Shown here in pieces: positions 6,175-12,816 of a DNA stretch of 60,175 bases. Where the stretch lies: positions 1-60,175 of the IMG/VR virus record IMGVR_UViG_3300044613_002805, one strand, 5' to 3'. How positions within the stretch are numbered: the stretch's first letter is position 1; each line of letters opens with the position of its first letter. Origin of the DNA: a virus. Below the pieces are notes generated by a model. The model was not told where the DNA came from. It ran no database searches and worked only from the letters and a program-made list of their open reading frames with translations. A program made the position numbers and the translations under genes.

Positions 6175-6565
6175 CCCCATATCCGTCTTACGAAGGTTTG
6201 AATACCCCGTCAGAATCCATTCTAGGGCTATTTAGAGTATGTTTTGGACATGGTTTTAGACTAAAAGATCTTACTGTTTATTAAGTTTAATAGAGTTAAA
6301 GTGGAGTGATATGGAGGATAGTGGAGAATGGAGCACATATTAACTTAAACTCGTAATCATTTCAAACCCCAAACCCCTATACCCCCAAACCCCTATATCA
6401 TAATATCCGTCAAATGTCAAGCATTTTTTATACAAAATATGGCCATAAAAATATAAAAAACTAAACCATTTTAAATGAAATCTGGCCAAAAAGATTTAAA
6501 AGGTTTTATATTTCAGGGAAAAATAATTGTTCTTCGTAATGTTATTTATATAGGGGGGAAGGGGG
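6175..6565. other. 391-bp AT-rich non-coding segment
   Basis: I see no gene here. It holds two tandem direct repeats at 6367-6397, two TCGTAA boxes (6351 and 6534), the second preceded by TTTCAGGGAAA, and long A/T runs (about 6420-6540). The make-up (AT-rich, short direct repeats, between small operons) would fit a replication origin or a regulatory hub, but nothing proves either. Confidence 0.45.
6367..6397. repeat. Two tandem 15-bp direct repeats (iteron-like)
   Basis: CCCCAAACCCCTATA occurs at 6367-6381 and again at 6383-6397, one base apart. Only two copies are visible, so an iteron role is a guess. Confidence 0.6.
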
Positions 6566-6760
6566 TTATTCTTTGATGCCTTCGGCATTATCATTATCAG
6601 TCTTGATAGACTCTTCAGCCCGAGGCACAAAGAAAGGAAACATAAACCTTATAGCTCTAGTAAATACATTAACGACTATAATACCAGCATCAGAATATCC
6701 CTGATCAATCTTCCTGGCTTCTTCTGGATGAAAGACTCTTAGATAGTTTCTTGGACTCAT
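6566..6760 (-). CDS. Unknown 64-residue protein, possibly membrane-associated
   Basis: A basic N-terminus is followed by a hydrophobic and aromatic stretch (AGIIVVNVFTRAIRFMFPFF) that could lie in or on the membrane, then an acidic tail. TATACT (6767-6772) is 6 bases before ATG 6760, matching the leaderless pattern. No family recognised. Confidence 0.5.
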   Translation of the reverse strand: MSPRNYLRVFHPEEARKIDQGYSDAGIIVVNVFTRAIRFMFPFFVPRAEESIKTDNDNAEGIKE

Positions 6761-6909
6761 GTATAAAGTATATCATGTTTGGTAAGACTTCTAAAAATAC
6801 CCAAACCCTTATAGCCAAATATTTCAGCGATTTTTTTGATCTGATCGTAATATGTTTATTTAAATAAGGTTTGAGGTTTGGATAGGCATCGATCAAATTT
6901 CAGGGAAAT

Positions 6910-6939
6910 ATTATATACCATCGTAATAAGGTTTGTCAA
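6910..6939 (-). promoter_or_regulatory. Leftward promoter with a TTACGA box in the spacer
   Basis: On the minus strand TTGACA (6934-6939) is followed after 18 bases by TATAAT (6910-6915). The spacer contains TTACGA, the same box found upstream of many leftward genes, so a bound factor there could repress this promoter. Confidence 0.55.
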
Positions 6940-6983
6940 TAGTGGTTTTATAACATTTTGATAAAGGTACTCGGGCCTACCCC

Positions 6984-7002
6984 CCTGATAACCAGGATCA
7001 GG
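6984..7002 (-). terminator. Hairpin after the gene at 7016 (possible terminator)
   Basis: CCTGAT and ATCAGG form a 6-bp stem with a 7-base loop, 14 bases past the stop on the minus strand, followed by G/C-rich sequence rather than a U-run. Confidence 0.35.
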
Positions 7003-7015
7003 AAGTTAGACTAGA

Positions 7016-7297
7016 TTACTTTTGATTCTTCTGCTCAGCTGTGTCAAGCAAATCGTTCAGGCTCTCAAACCCTGTGTCCTCAACGGCAAGAAGTTTGAGT
7101 AGCAAATCAAATGTGCTTTCGATAAGTTTCTCTGCGTGAACAGTTGAATCCACAACTCCGTTGTCCAGAGCATAGGAAAGGGGAAAGCCCAAATCAGCAT
7201 ACTCAAACAATTCGGCAAATGCTTCGTCATCACGATAGTCCATCCAAAGTTCTGCTAGGACTTCTATCTGTGTTCTATACTCTGTCGTGTCTGCCAT
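7016..7297 (-). CDS. Unknown acidic protein, paralogue of the gene at 1243
   Basis: I start this at ATG 7297 (93 residues, MADTTEY...), which has GGGAGAG upstream; a longer frame from 7336 would overlap the previous gene far more. It shares LAELWMDYR, FEYADLGFPLSY, NGVV and VEDTGFESLNDLL with the gene at 1243-1512. Family unknown. It overlaps the end of the gene at 7275 by 23 bases and is transcribed with it. Confidence 0.7.
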   Translation of the reverse strand: MADTTEYRTQIEVLAELWMDYRDDEAFAELFEYADLGFPLSYALDNGVVDSTVHAEKLIESTFDLLLKLLAVEDTGFESLNDLLDTAEQKNQK

Positions 7298-7469
7298 ACC
7301 TACTCTCCCATTCTTCATCAGCGGCTTCCGCCACAATCATCAGTCGTCTGTAATTGCTACTTGGTTCTTCTCTTGCCACATACAAGCCAACCCTATCTAA
7401 GTTTAGCCTATGGTCAGAGAGAAGTCCAGTGATTTTTACTGCGACCTTTTCCTCATCACTCATTCTCAA
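7275..7469 (-). CDS. Unknown 64-residue protein
   Basis: The upstream part of the open frame overlaps the GATAAT -10 box, so translation must begin later. TTG 7469 has AGGAGA 9 bases upstream; ATG 7463 two codons later is the alternative. The protein has a basic and acidic mix (GLYVAREEPSSNYRRLMIVAEAADEEWESRYGR) with no recognised family. Confidence 0.55.
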   Translation of the reverse strand: MRMSDEEKVAVKITGLLSDHRLNLDRVGLYVAREEPSSNYRRLMIVAEAADEEWESRYGRHDRV

Positions 7470-7490
7470 TCTGGTTATTCTCCTATGTGT

Positions 7491-7519
7491 ATTATCCCAC
7501 AAATTGGTGGGGGTGTCAA
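7491..7519 (-). promoter_or_regulatory. Sigma70-type promoter, leftward
   Basis: Minus-strand TTGACA (7514-7519), 17 bases, GATAAT (7491-7496), upstream of the genes at 7275 and 7016. The -35 lies inside a 14-bp inverted repeat. Confidence 0.7.
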
Positions 7520-7549
7520 GACTGAAAGTAGGAAAAGTCTTGACACCCC
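7510..7549. promoter_or_regulatory. Perfect 14-bp inverted repeat carrying TTGACA in each arm
   Basis: GGGGTGTCAAGACT (7510-7523) and AGTCTTGACACCCC (7536-7549) are perfect inverted copies with a 12-base centre. The left arm contains the -35 box of the promoter at 7491-7519. It could be an operator, a hairpin terminator for the operon above, or both. Confidence 0.6.
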
Positions 7550-7550
7550 T

Positions 7551-7615
7551 TGAGATACGCTAGCTACCCCTAACTGTCGTATCTCACATGATGCGGAGCT
7601 CAGCTCAACGCATCA
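7551..7615 (-). terminator. Two tandem hairpins after the operon 8924-7628
   Basis: TGAGATACG/CGTATCTCA (7551-7559 and 7578-7586) and TGATGCG/CGCATCA (7589-7595 and 7609-7615) form two stems directly after the stop of the gene at 7628. No U-run follows, so termination is plausible but not proven. Confidence 0.4.
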
Positions 7616-7627
7616 ATCCTTATTTAA

Positions 7628-7990
7628 TTATGGACCTACGTCCTCTACGTACTTAGGCAGGCGATCGAAATATTCCTTCAGCCTATCGGACATCCTATCC
7701 CAATAGTCTAACCTAAATCCCTCCAGGCCGTACCAGACGTCTTGTTCGTCTTTGAAGTACGATTCCCTGTTTAGGCCTAGGTGCCTAATCTCTTCAGCTG
7801 TCAGATGCAACGGCTCATCCCATTCCTCGTGGCCACGGTCGTTAACAATGTAGACATGAATCTTCCAGTTACTTGGGTCAAAGTAGTACTCATCTGATAT
7901 GTCGTCGTACTCTTCAGGCATGTAGATGTTAAGGTCATAGTCAATAAGAGTCTTGTTTCTGTTCTTGTTTCTATACATAGTTTGTGACAT
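7628..7990 (-). CDS. Unknown 120-residue acidic protein
   Basis: Very rich in Asp, Glu and Tyr (PEEYDDISDEYYFDPSNW). ATG 7990 is chosen because GAAGGG lies 7 bases upstream; ATG 7996 would be only one base from it. It overlaps the end of the gene at 7971. Acidic, aromatic small proteins are typical of phage early regions and sometimes mimic DNA, but that is speculation here. Confidence 0.6.
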   Translation of the reverse strand: MSQTMYRNKNRNKTLIDYDLNIYMPEEYDDISDEYYFDPSNWKIHVYIVNDRGHEEWDEPLHLTAEEIRHLGLNRESYFKDEQDVWYGLEGFRLDYWDRMSDRLKEYFDRLPKYVEDVGP

Positions 7991-8381
7991 ATCCATACCC
8001 TTCGCACTCTACACAGCTTGGGTCCCCATACTCATCGTTGCGGGTTGCCATGACATCTTCGTCTTCGCTGTAACACTTACACTCTTCTTCTACTGATAGA
8101 AGGACATAGTCATCTTCGTTGGTCCAAGGTACCTCAGTGATGTAGTAACCAATCCTGTTTACAAAGTGATAGCCTGCGCAAATAAGGTCAGACATGTCTC
8201 CCTGTAGGTAGGTCCAGATACGGTTAGGCTCAACAGACTGAACATACTCCAGCTCTTCGCCATAGGTCTCAAACATCTGCTGGTCTGGGTCAGAAACAAG
8301 ATGGTTTTTGATTGGCTTGTACTTATCAGCCCACTCATTCCAGCCCTGATACTCTGTGTACTGCGGTTCTACTTTTGTCAT
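7971..8381 (-). CDS. Unknown 136-residue protein with a Cys cluster
   Basis: Starts at ATG 8381, 8 bases after AGGAG. The protein has a C-terminal pattern ECKCY...CVECEGYGYV, resembling a small Zn ribbon or DnaJ-type CxxCxGxG half-repeat. The N-terminal half is aromatic and acidic. No family recognised. Part of a three-gene leftward operon from 8924. Confidence 0.6.
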   Translation of the reverse strand: MTKVEPQYTEYQGWNEWADKYKPIKNHLVSDPDQQMFETYGEELEYVQSVEPNRIWTYLQGDMSDLICAGYHFVNRIGYYITEVPWTNEDDYVLLSVEEECKCYSEDEDVMATRNDEYGDPSCVECEGYGYVTNYV

Positions 8382-8399
8382 TTCCATTGCTCCTACTTT

Positions 8400-8924
8400 C
8401 TAAAAATGGAAGTCCACAGGAACAAGATACCAGCTATCTGCTCCTTTGTCAATACTTTCACGCATATATTTTCTGCTGGTGCTATCGTTATCAATGTCAA
8501 AGAAGTAAGACTGATAGTCCCATACACCCATGCATAGGTCATACAGCTTCTTAATAGGGTATAGCTCCATACCAGCCTTGAAGTGGTCAAACTCAAAGTC
8601 TTGAAGGCTGTCTAATAGTTCTGTTAGATTTATCTTACGTGCCTGAGCCTCATACTCTGATAGCTCCTGCTGCCTGTATTTGTGAGCGGTATCTAGGTAT
8701 TCCTCAAACTTAGGGTCAGACTGATGAACTACATCACCCTGATAGTTATCGTTATACTGATTGTCTTCTCCAGAGGCCCAACGTCCTCCGCCTGTTATGA
8801 ACCAGTCATACCAAGTGTTGTAGTTGTCTCCGCTACCTAGCTGTTCCTCAAGATAGTTTTTGACAGAGTTGAATGCATGGCTGGTGTCATCTGCTTTTGT
8901 TGCAATGTATTGTATTACGTGCAT
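8400..8924 (-). CDS. Conserved phage protein of unknown function
   Basis: This 174-residue protein contains WYDWFITGGGRW, a motif I associate with a group of phage proteins of unknown role found in actinophages and others. The rest is Asp/Tyr-rich. It is the first gene of the operon 8924-7628, behind a TTGACA-N17-GACAAT promoter. No catalytic residues can be named. Confidence 0.65.
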   Translation of the reverse strand: MHVIQYIATKADDTSHAFNSVKNYLEEQLGSGDNYNTWYDWFITGGGRWASGEDNQYNDNYQGDVVHQSDPKFEEYLDTAHKYRQQELSEYEAQARKINLTELLDSLQDFEFDHFKAGMELYPIKKLYDLCMGVWDYQSYFFDIDNDSTSRKYMRESIDKGADSWYLVPVDFHF

Positions 8925-8953
8925 TGGGGTTATACTTTCTCTAGGGTAAAACT

Positions 8954-8982
8954 ATTGTCTCAAATTTCTGGGGTTTTGTCAA
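8954..8982 (-). promoter_or_regulatory. Sigma70-type promoter, leftward
   Basis: Minus-strand TTGACA (8977-8982), 17 bases, GACAAT (8954-8959). Unlike the promoters to its right it lacks the ATGTC element. Confidence 0.6.
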
Positions 8983-8990
8983 GAGGGTTC

Positions 8991-9095
8991 TTAAACTTTT
9001 TTTCCACGGTATAGATCCACGCCAAGGCCTTTGTTGACCTTCTTGCCACACCAGGTGCAAGCGCCATAGCTATAGTAGTGTACGTGCTTTGCCAT
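8991..9095 (-). CDS. 34-residue CxxC peptide
   Basis: ATG 9095 overlaps the previous stop (TAATG). The peptide contains a single CTWC pair (GACTWCGKK), resembling one knuckle of a Zn ribbon, and a basic tail. It could bind Zn as a dimer or be a fragment of a larger fold. Found by reading below the usual length cut-off. Confidence 0.5.
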   Translation of the reverse strand: MAKHVHYYSYGACTWCGKKVNKGLGVDLYRGKKV

Positions 9096-9265
9096 TACTG
9101 TTCCTCAATCCATGTCTCGCCTGTGTAATTATATGAGTTAACATCATATGCATACTCCCATGTATCTTCATCCTCAGCCAGCTCCAGTGCCTGGTCTTCT
9201 GAATCAGCCTCAACTGTAATCTCTTCCCAGTTGGTGTACTCTCGTTGTATTTTATAGAGGGGCAT
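9095..9265 (-). CDS. DpnD/PcfM-like small protein
   Basis: The 56-residue protein has the layout of short DpnD/PcfM-type domains: MPLYKIQREY (strand), E-x-x-V-E-A-D-S-E-D-Q-A-L-E-L-A (strand plus helix) and an acidic end. Similar short proteins are encoded at 10524 and 11196. Their function is unknown. The promoter at 9285 is of the ATGTC class; AAAGGAAAGTAG precedes the ATG. Confidence 0.6.
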   Translation of the reverse strand: MPLYKIQREYTNWEEITVEADSEDQALELAEDEDTWEYAYDVNSYNYTGETWIEEQ

Positions 9266-9278
9266 CTACTTTCCTTTC

Positions 9279-9674
9279 TTAATGATTATACGCCAACCCA
9301 CTGACATTTTGTGGGGTGTCCTTTACCTGGTGGTACCATAAGCTGTAGTTGTTCTCTAGCCTATCCCCAAAGGTATTTATAAAACTTGCTAGATCTACCA
9401 TCTCATCTGACAAACAGGATAGTAATTCATCTTCTGTGATGTAGTACGTAGGGTTGCTGTATCCAATGTAGCCACCTACAAGGTACTTGTTGTCGTCATT
9501 CTTCCACCATCCAACGCCTTCATGGCATACGGTAGCTAAACCTTTTGGGGTATTGACAACAACCATTGATTCACCTTCAGGTCTTGAATCAGATCCAACC
9601 TCAACAGCCTTCCAATACAACAGCTTGGTTAGCTTATCAGTATCAATTTTATTTACCATGACAGATTGTCTCAT
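9279..9674 (-). CDS. Unknown 131-residue protein
   Basis: A protein with no recognised family. It shows strands such as SMVVVNTPKGLATVCHEGVGWWKND and a Leu-rich helix. ATG 9674 has AAGGAA at good spacing and the strong ATGTC promoter at 9699. The end of the gene contains the promoter for the next gene. Confidence 0.6.
   Translation of the reverse strand: MRQSVMVNKIDTDKLTKLLYWKAVEVGSDSRPEGESMVVVNTPKGLATVCHEGVGWWKNDDNKYLVGGYIGYSNPTYYITEDELLSCLSDEMVDLASFINTFGDRLENNYSLWYHQVKDTPQNVSGLAYNH
9285..9313 (-). promoter_or_regulatory. ATGTC-class promoter for the gene at 9095
   Basis: Minus strand: ATGTCAGTGGG begins 17 bases before TATAAT (9285-9290). It lies inside the end of the gene at 9279. Confidence 0.65.
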
Positions 9675-9698
9675 TGGGTTTCCTTCCTACTAGCTATT

Positions 9699-9727
9699 AC
9701 TATACACTAACCCTACGACATTGTCAA
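9699..9727 (-). promoter_or_regulatory. ATGTC-class promoter for the gene at 9279
   Basis: Minus strand: TTGACA (9722-9727) directly followed by ATGTCGTAGGG, 17-base spacer, TATAGT (9699-9704). Confidence 0.75.
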
Positions 9728-9799
9728 TAGATCTGGGAAAATTTTTCAAAGGATCGTAAAGGTTTTTTGGGGTTAAACAGTTTATATTAAGATGGCCCG

Positions 9800-9813
9800 A
9801 GGCCGTAAGGCCT
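9800..9813 (-). terminator. GC-rich hairpin after the operon 11381-9817
   Basis: AGGCC-GTAA-GGCCT forms a 5-bp stem just past the stop at 9817; it overlaps a GGCCCGAG octamer (9794-9801). No U-run. Confidence 0.35.
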
Positions 9814-9816
9814 GGA

Positions 9817-10029
9817 TTACTCCAGACCCCACTCCTCTGTAAAGTTATCAAGCTCAATGTGACGAACTTTGTCGTCATCTCCAGCAAGGATAGCCTCAAC
9901 ATAGTCAAGCCTGTCCATAGAAGACATGTCCTCTAGGTTAGACCACTGCTGTTCGTTGAGGGCATTGAAGTCAAACTCCAACACAAGGGAAGAGCCATTG
10001 TATTCACCATCGTTAGTTACCCAAGCCAT
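9817..10029 (-). CDS. Unknown 70-residue acidic protein
   Basis: An Asp/Glu-rich protein (FDFNALNEQQWSNLEDMSSMDRLDYVEAILAGDDDKVRHIEL) with a possible helix-turn pair but no recognised family. ATG 10029 follows AGAGGA. Last gene of an eight-gene leftward operon. Confidence 0.6.
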   Translation of the reverse strand: MAWVTNDGEYNGSSLVLEFDFNALNEQQWSNLEDMSSMDRLDYVEAILAGDDDKVRHIELDNFTEEWGLE

Positions 10030-10206
10030 TTATTCGTCCTCTTCTTGTATTCTGATAGATGCCAATAGTATACCCAGTACCTGTCGTGGTGTCAAGATGT
10101 CCATCGCAGGATTGTCCATAGCTTTTGTTATTGTTCTTTCTACATAAGCAAGGGTATCAACCATACCCTGCTCATAGCCAATCTGTTCCATCTCTGATAC
10201 AGCCAT
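10030..10206 (-). CDS. Unknown 58-residue helical protein
   Basis: The frame MAVSEMEQIGYEQG...IRIQEEDE is helix-rich, with the pattern GYEQGMVDTLAYVERTI seen in many small phage proteins. It ends just before the start at 10029 and begins overlapping the stop of the gene at 10206, so it is well supported as an operon member. Confidence 0.6.
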   Translation of the reverse strand: MAVSEMEQIGYEQGMVDTLAYVERTITKAMDNPAMDILTPRQVLGILLASIRIQEEDE

Positions 10207-10346
10207 TACTTATCTGTCTCCTTGTAGTATGTGTACTTATCTGGATTCTCTTTTTCTGCTATCCACTCCACAGCGTCTTTCTTTGTAACAAAGACAATCG
10301 GAACGTGTTCTCCATCTTTCTCAACAGTCCAAATCTTGCTATACAT
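10206..10346 (-). CDS. Unknown 46-residue protein
   Basis: The frame MYSKIWTVEKDGEHVPIVFVTKKDAVEWIAE shows two strands and a helix, like a minimal DpnD/PcfM-type fold. Stop and start codons overlap with both neighbours by one base. Confidence 0.6.
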   Translation of the reverse strand: MYSKIWTVEKDGEHVPIVFVTKKDAVEWIAEKENPDKYTYYKETDK

Positions 10347-10534
10347 TAGCAGTCTCCATTCTGCGGGATAAGAACTTCTGGAACACCCATCATTCTTAGG
10401 ACAGACTGGCTTCTACCAATGATGCCATCAAGGTAGTCGCCATAGGAATCGTTGATGTCAAGAGACTCTCTCTCAGGCATTAGCTCTTGAATGTCTTTAG
10501 TAAGATACTCAATGATTTCTTCATTAGTTTTCAA
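10346..10534 (-). CDS. Unknown 62-residue protein
   Basis: I start at TTG 10534 because GGGAGG lies 6 bases upstream, inside the end of the previous gene; the longer frame from 10567 lacks a ribosome site. The protein has a helical N-terminus (NEEIIEYLTKDIQEL) and ends MMGVPEVLIPQNGDC. No family recognised. Confidence 0.5.
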   Translation of the reverse strand: MKTNEEIIEYLTKDIQELMPERESLDINDSYGDYLDGIIGRSQSVLRMMGVPEVLIPQNGDC

Positions 10535-10658
10535 GAGTTGCCTCCCAGCTTCCGTCAGGTAATTCAAAGTGTATCTCTATCGCTTGGTCAATAGCTTCTT
10601 CTTCGTCAAGAGCTTCTACCACATACTCAGCGGTATAAGTAACTACATACTTTTTCAT
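10524..10658 (-). CDS. DpnD/PcfM-like 44-residue protein
   Basis: The peptide MKKYVVTYTAEYVVEALDEEEAIDQAIE has the strand-strand-helix pattern of the small proteins at 9095 and 11196. The function of these is unknown. An ATGTC-class promoter sits inside the preceding gene, so it may be transcribed separately as well as from the operon promoter. Confidence 0.6.
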   Translation of the reverse strand: MKKYVVTYTAEYVVEALDEEEAIDQAIEIHFELPDGSWEATLEN

Positions 10659-10662
10659 AGGA

Positions 10663-10803
10663 CTACTCACAGTCAACTAGCCTTTCTAATTCTTCATCAG
10701 GGATAGAGTCTATTTTAGCAAGAGCCTCTGACATTATGTCTGCTAGCAAAGTCTCAAACTCATTCTTGTCAGTCTTGTTTATGAACTGAGTCCACTCTTT
10801 CAT
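10663..10803 (-). CDS. Unknown 46-residue acidic helical protein
   Basis: The peptide MKEWTQFINKTDKNEFETLLADIMSEALAK...LVDCE overlaps the previous stop by four bases (ATGA). No family recognised. Confidence 0.6.
   Translation of the reverse strand: MKEWTQFINKTDKNEFETLLADIMSEALAKIDSIPDEELERLVDCE
10712..10740 (-). promoter_or_regulatory. Internal ATGTC-class promoter
   Basis: Minus strand: ATGTCAGAGGC begins 17 bases before TAAAAT (10712-10717), inside the coding sequence of the gene at 10663 and upstream of that at 10524. Confidence 0.5.
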
Positions 10804-11195
10804 TCGTCTTCGTCCTCTCCAAAGAATTGTCCAATAACAGTAATAAACTTGTCAGTCTCGTCGTCATCAGTAAATACAGCGTCAATGAATCTGAGACTAC
10901 AAGAATCTTCATACCAAGAAAAGACTAGGTCTTTCATGGCAGCAGGTGTATCACTAATAGTCTTGTCATAACCATAGCCAACCATCTTCTCAGTCTGCTT
11001 GGCGTCCATGTTTAGATAGATTTTGTGACAACCATCAAACGATACTGAATCTGCTTGGTATAGCATTTCGTCTAGAGTTGTTTCCTGGTTTCCCTCACAC
11101 AAACGACAAAAAGGATTACAGTCAAAAGAACCATTGTGATTGGGGCATTCAACAGGGGCATTCATAGTATCCACTATAACACTAGGGTAGGACAT
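10800..11195 (-). CDS. Unknown 131-residue protein with an N-terminal Cys cluster
   Basis: Residues 17-33 hold four Cys (ECPNHNGSFDC...CRLC), a likely Zn site, followed by an acidic domain ending in GEDEDE. No family recognised. GAGGA precedes ATG 11195 inside the previous gene's end. Confidence 0.6.
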   Translation of the reverse strand: MSYPSVIVDTMNAPVECPNHNGSFDCNPFCRLCEGNQETTLDEMLYQADSVSFDGCHKIYLNMDAKQTEKMVGYGYDKTISDTPAAMKDLVFSWYEDSCSLRFIDAVFTDDDETDKFITVIGQFFGEDEDE

Positions 11196-11381
11196 TTATT
11201 CCTCGTCTTCCTCGTCATCCTCAATTTCCTCAACGTCAATGTCATAAACACCATCATAGGTTATTTCATTGTCCATTGAATCACCCCAGCTAGTCCAAGC
11301 TAGGTCTTCTGCTGCCTCTTTAGATTCTGCTTCAATTTCTCCAGCAAAGTCAATACGCATCTTTACATAGTATTTGGGCAT
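11196..11381 (-). CDS. DpnD/PcfM-like 61-residue protein
   Basis: MPKYYVKMRIDFAGEIEAESKEAAEDLAW shows the strand-strand-helix pattern of short DpnD/PcfM-type domains; the rest is a very acidic tail (DVEEIEDDEEDEE). First gene of the operon 11381-9817, behind an ATGTC-class promoter and the leader AGAAAGTAGACAA-ATG shared with other genes of this block. Confidence 0.6.
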   Translation of the reverse strand: MPKYYVKMRIDFAGEIEAESKEAAEDLAWTSWGDSMDNEITYDGVYDIDVEEIEDDEEDEE

Positions 11382-11408
11382 TTGTCTACTTTCTTTTAGG
11401 GTAGTTAC

Positions 11409-11437
11409 ATTATAGTGGTTGCCTCTGACATTATCAA
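11409..11437 (-). promoter_or_regulatory. ATGTC-class promoter for the operon 11381-9817
   Basis: Minus strand: TTGATA (11432-11437), then ATGTCAGAGG, 17-base spacer, TATAAT (11409-11414). A TTTCCCAGAAA...TTACGA element lies just upstream. Confidence 0.75.
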
Positions 11438-11574
11438 GATTTCTGGGAAATTATTTACCACTTCGTAATTGGTATTTTTTATTAACTAATTTTACTTTAG
11501 GCGCTCGGCCCGAAAATTGCGATCTTGTCAAGTGTGAATGGAGGGCAGTTTTTGGTCATGCCCAGGACTTTTGG

Positions 11575-12576
11575 TTAGCTGTTAGCCAAGACCAACTGAA
11601 GCAGTCTGTTTTTTTCTGCGGTAGTCACAGGGTCAAAACCAGAAGCAGCTGCTAGAATAGATTCGTTAGAGCCACCTCTAGCAGTGCGATACCAGTCTAG
11701 TCTCTCAGTTAGAGCATTGAAAGCACCCCAAGCAGTTCCAGCAATCATTCCGTTAGTTGAACCAACATAGATACTCTGAAGAATGTCTGTTTTGTTTTCC
11801 CACTTCTTGACAGCACCTTTGGTATCTTTGTCTGGCTTTGGGTAAGCCAGCTCAACAATCTTGTCAAACTGAGCCTTAGTCAATTCTTTTTCAATCATAG
11901 ACTGAGCAAGCTTGTCAAACTCATCAAGATACTTATTAGCAAGACCAAGAGCCTCACGAGCCTGAGCAACTTTGCCTGAAGCGGTTTGGGTGTGGCGAAT
12001 CTTGAAAGACTGCTTGACACCTCTGTTGCCTTTACCAAGAGCAAGGTTTAGAGTGTTAGCACATACAACACGAACAGGTGTGATAGAAGCCTGAATAGCA
12101 ACTGAGCCGTCGTGGCTAGTGTTGATTAGCAAATAAGACTTCACAACATCTGAAACGCCGTTAGGGTCAAGAACTGTTTCACGCTCAAGAGCAAGAGAAC
12201 CGAAAACCTGTCTGCCGTTCTTGATAGAACCAGCAGTCTCCCAGCGACCGCCGTCCAGCAGGGCATCACCAAAATCAAACAAGTCTTCATTCTGAAGAAC
12301 ATTGTATCTTTCACCAACAACGCCAAGAACATCATTCTGTTGCTTGTTGAATGGGTTAGTTCTAGTCACGAAGAAATAATTCTTGTCACTCTCAAAACCA
12401 TTTGGAATTGCTACATCTTCCAAGCGAACATTCCAGTTGTCAAGGTGTGCGAGTTTCAACATCTTGTTAGTTGAGACTTCCTCATTGAAAACTGTGCCTA
12501 GCTGGTGCCAAGCTGGCTCACGAAAAGAAGCAAAAGCGGTTTCGCCTGTTGCGGACTGTTCTAGCAAATGTGCCAT
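11575..12576 (-). CDS. DUF932 family protein (phage/plasmid-like protein TIGR03299 type)
   Basis: This 333-residue protein has the marks of the DUF932/TIGR03299 family: an N-terminal FREPAWHQLGTVF, then YFFVTRTNPFN, VGERYNVLQNEDLFDF, and PVRVVCANTLNLAL, with a C-terminal GTAWGAFNALTERLDWYR. The family is common in phages and plasmids of many bacteria and its function is not settled. Length is normal for the group. It is monocistronic, with its own ATGTC-class promoter and the leader AATAGAAAGTAGAAAA-ATG. Confidence 0.88.
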   Translation of the reverse strand: MAHLLEQSATGETAFASFREPAWHQLGTVFNEEVSTNKMLKLAHLDNWNVRLEDVAIPNGFESDKNYFFVTRTNPFNKQQNDVLGVVGERYNVLQNEDLFDFGDALLDGGRWETAGSIKNGRQVFGSLALERETVLDPNGVSDVVKSYLLINTSHDGSVAIQASITPVRVVCANTLNLALGKGNRGVKQSFKIRHTQTASGKVAQAREALGLANKYLDEFDKLAQSMIEKELTKAQFDKIVELAYPKPDKDTKGAVKKWENKTDILQSIYVGSTNGMIAGTAWGAFNALTERLDWYRTARGGSNESILAAASGFDPVTTAEKNRLLQLVLANS

Positions 12577-12622
12577 TTTTCTACTTTCTATTAGGGTTAT
12601 TAGTTATTTGTTTGTTGAGACT

Positions 12623-12651
12623 ATTTTACAGCCACCCTCTGACATTGTCAA
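12623..12651 (-). promoter_or_regulatory. ATGTC-class promoter for the DUF932 gene
   Basis: Minus strand: TTGACA (12646-12651) overlapping into ATGTCAGAGGG, 17-base spacer, TAAAAT (12623-12628). Confidence 0.75.
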
Positions 12652-12725
12652 GAATCTGGGGCAAAATAATTAGACTTCTTAAAATAACAATTTGGTAACG
12701 GCGGCCCGAGCCAAAAACGGGAAGA

Positions 12726-12780
12726 TCCCCCTGGCTTCAGCTTTGGGTGATCAGATCACGCAGTATTTGTGCCAAGGGGA
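12726..12780 (-). ncRNA. Structured non-coding segment after the gene at 12817
   Basis: TCCCC/GGGGA and GGC/GCC pair across a central GTGAT-CAG-ATCAC hairpin (12747-12759), giving a long stem with one 2x2 internal loop. It lies just past the stop at 12817 and may be a 3'-end structure or a small RNA. No promoter of its own is obvious. Confidence 0.3.
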
Positions 12781-12816
12781 GAGCAGTTTAGCGACTTGCT
12801 CAGGTCGTTTCCCTAA

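Larger units (their letters stand above)
6761..7015. promoter_or_regulatory. Non-coding regulatory segment upstream of the gene at 6566
   Basis: Contains two copies of the bipartite element TTTCAGSGA...TCGTAA (TCGTAA at 6845 and 6921), a leftward promoter at 6910-6939 and a GC-rich CTCGGGCC octamer at 6970-6977. A small hairpin at 6984-7002 follows the stop of the gene at 7016. Confidence 0.5.

Noticed and set aside
9690-9908. Leftward 72-residue ORF over the intergenic junction
   Set aside because: It covers the promoter and hairpin and overlaps the well-supported gene at 9817 in another frame.
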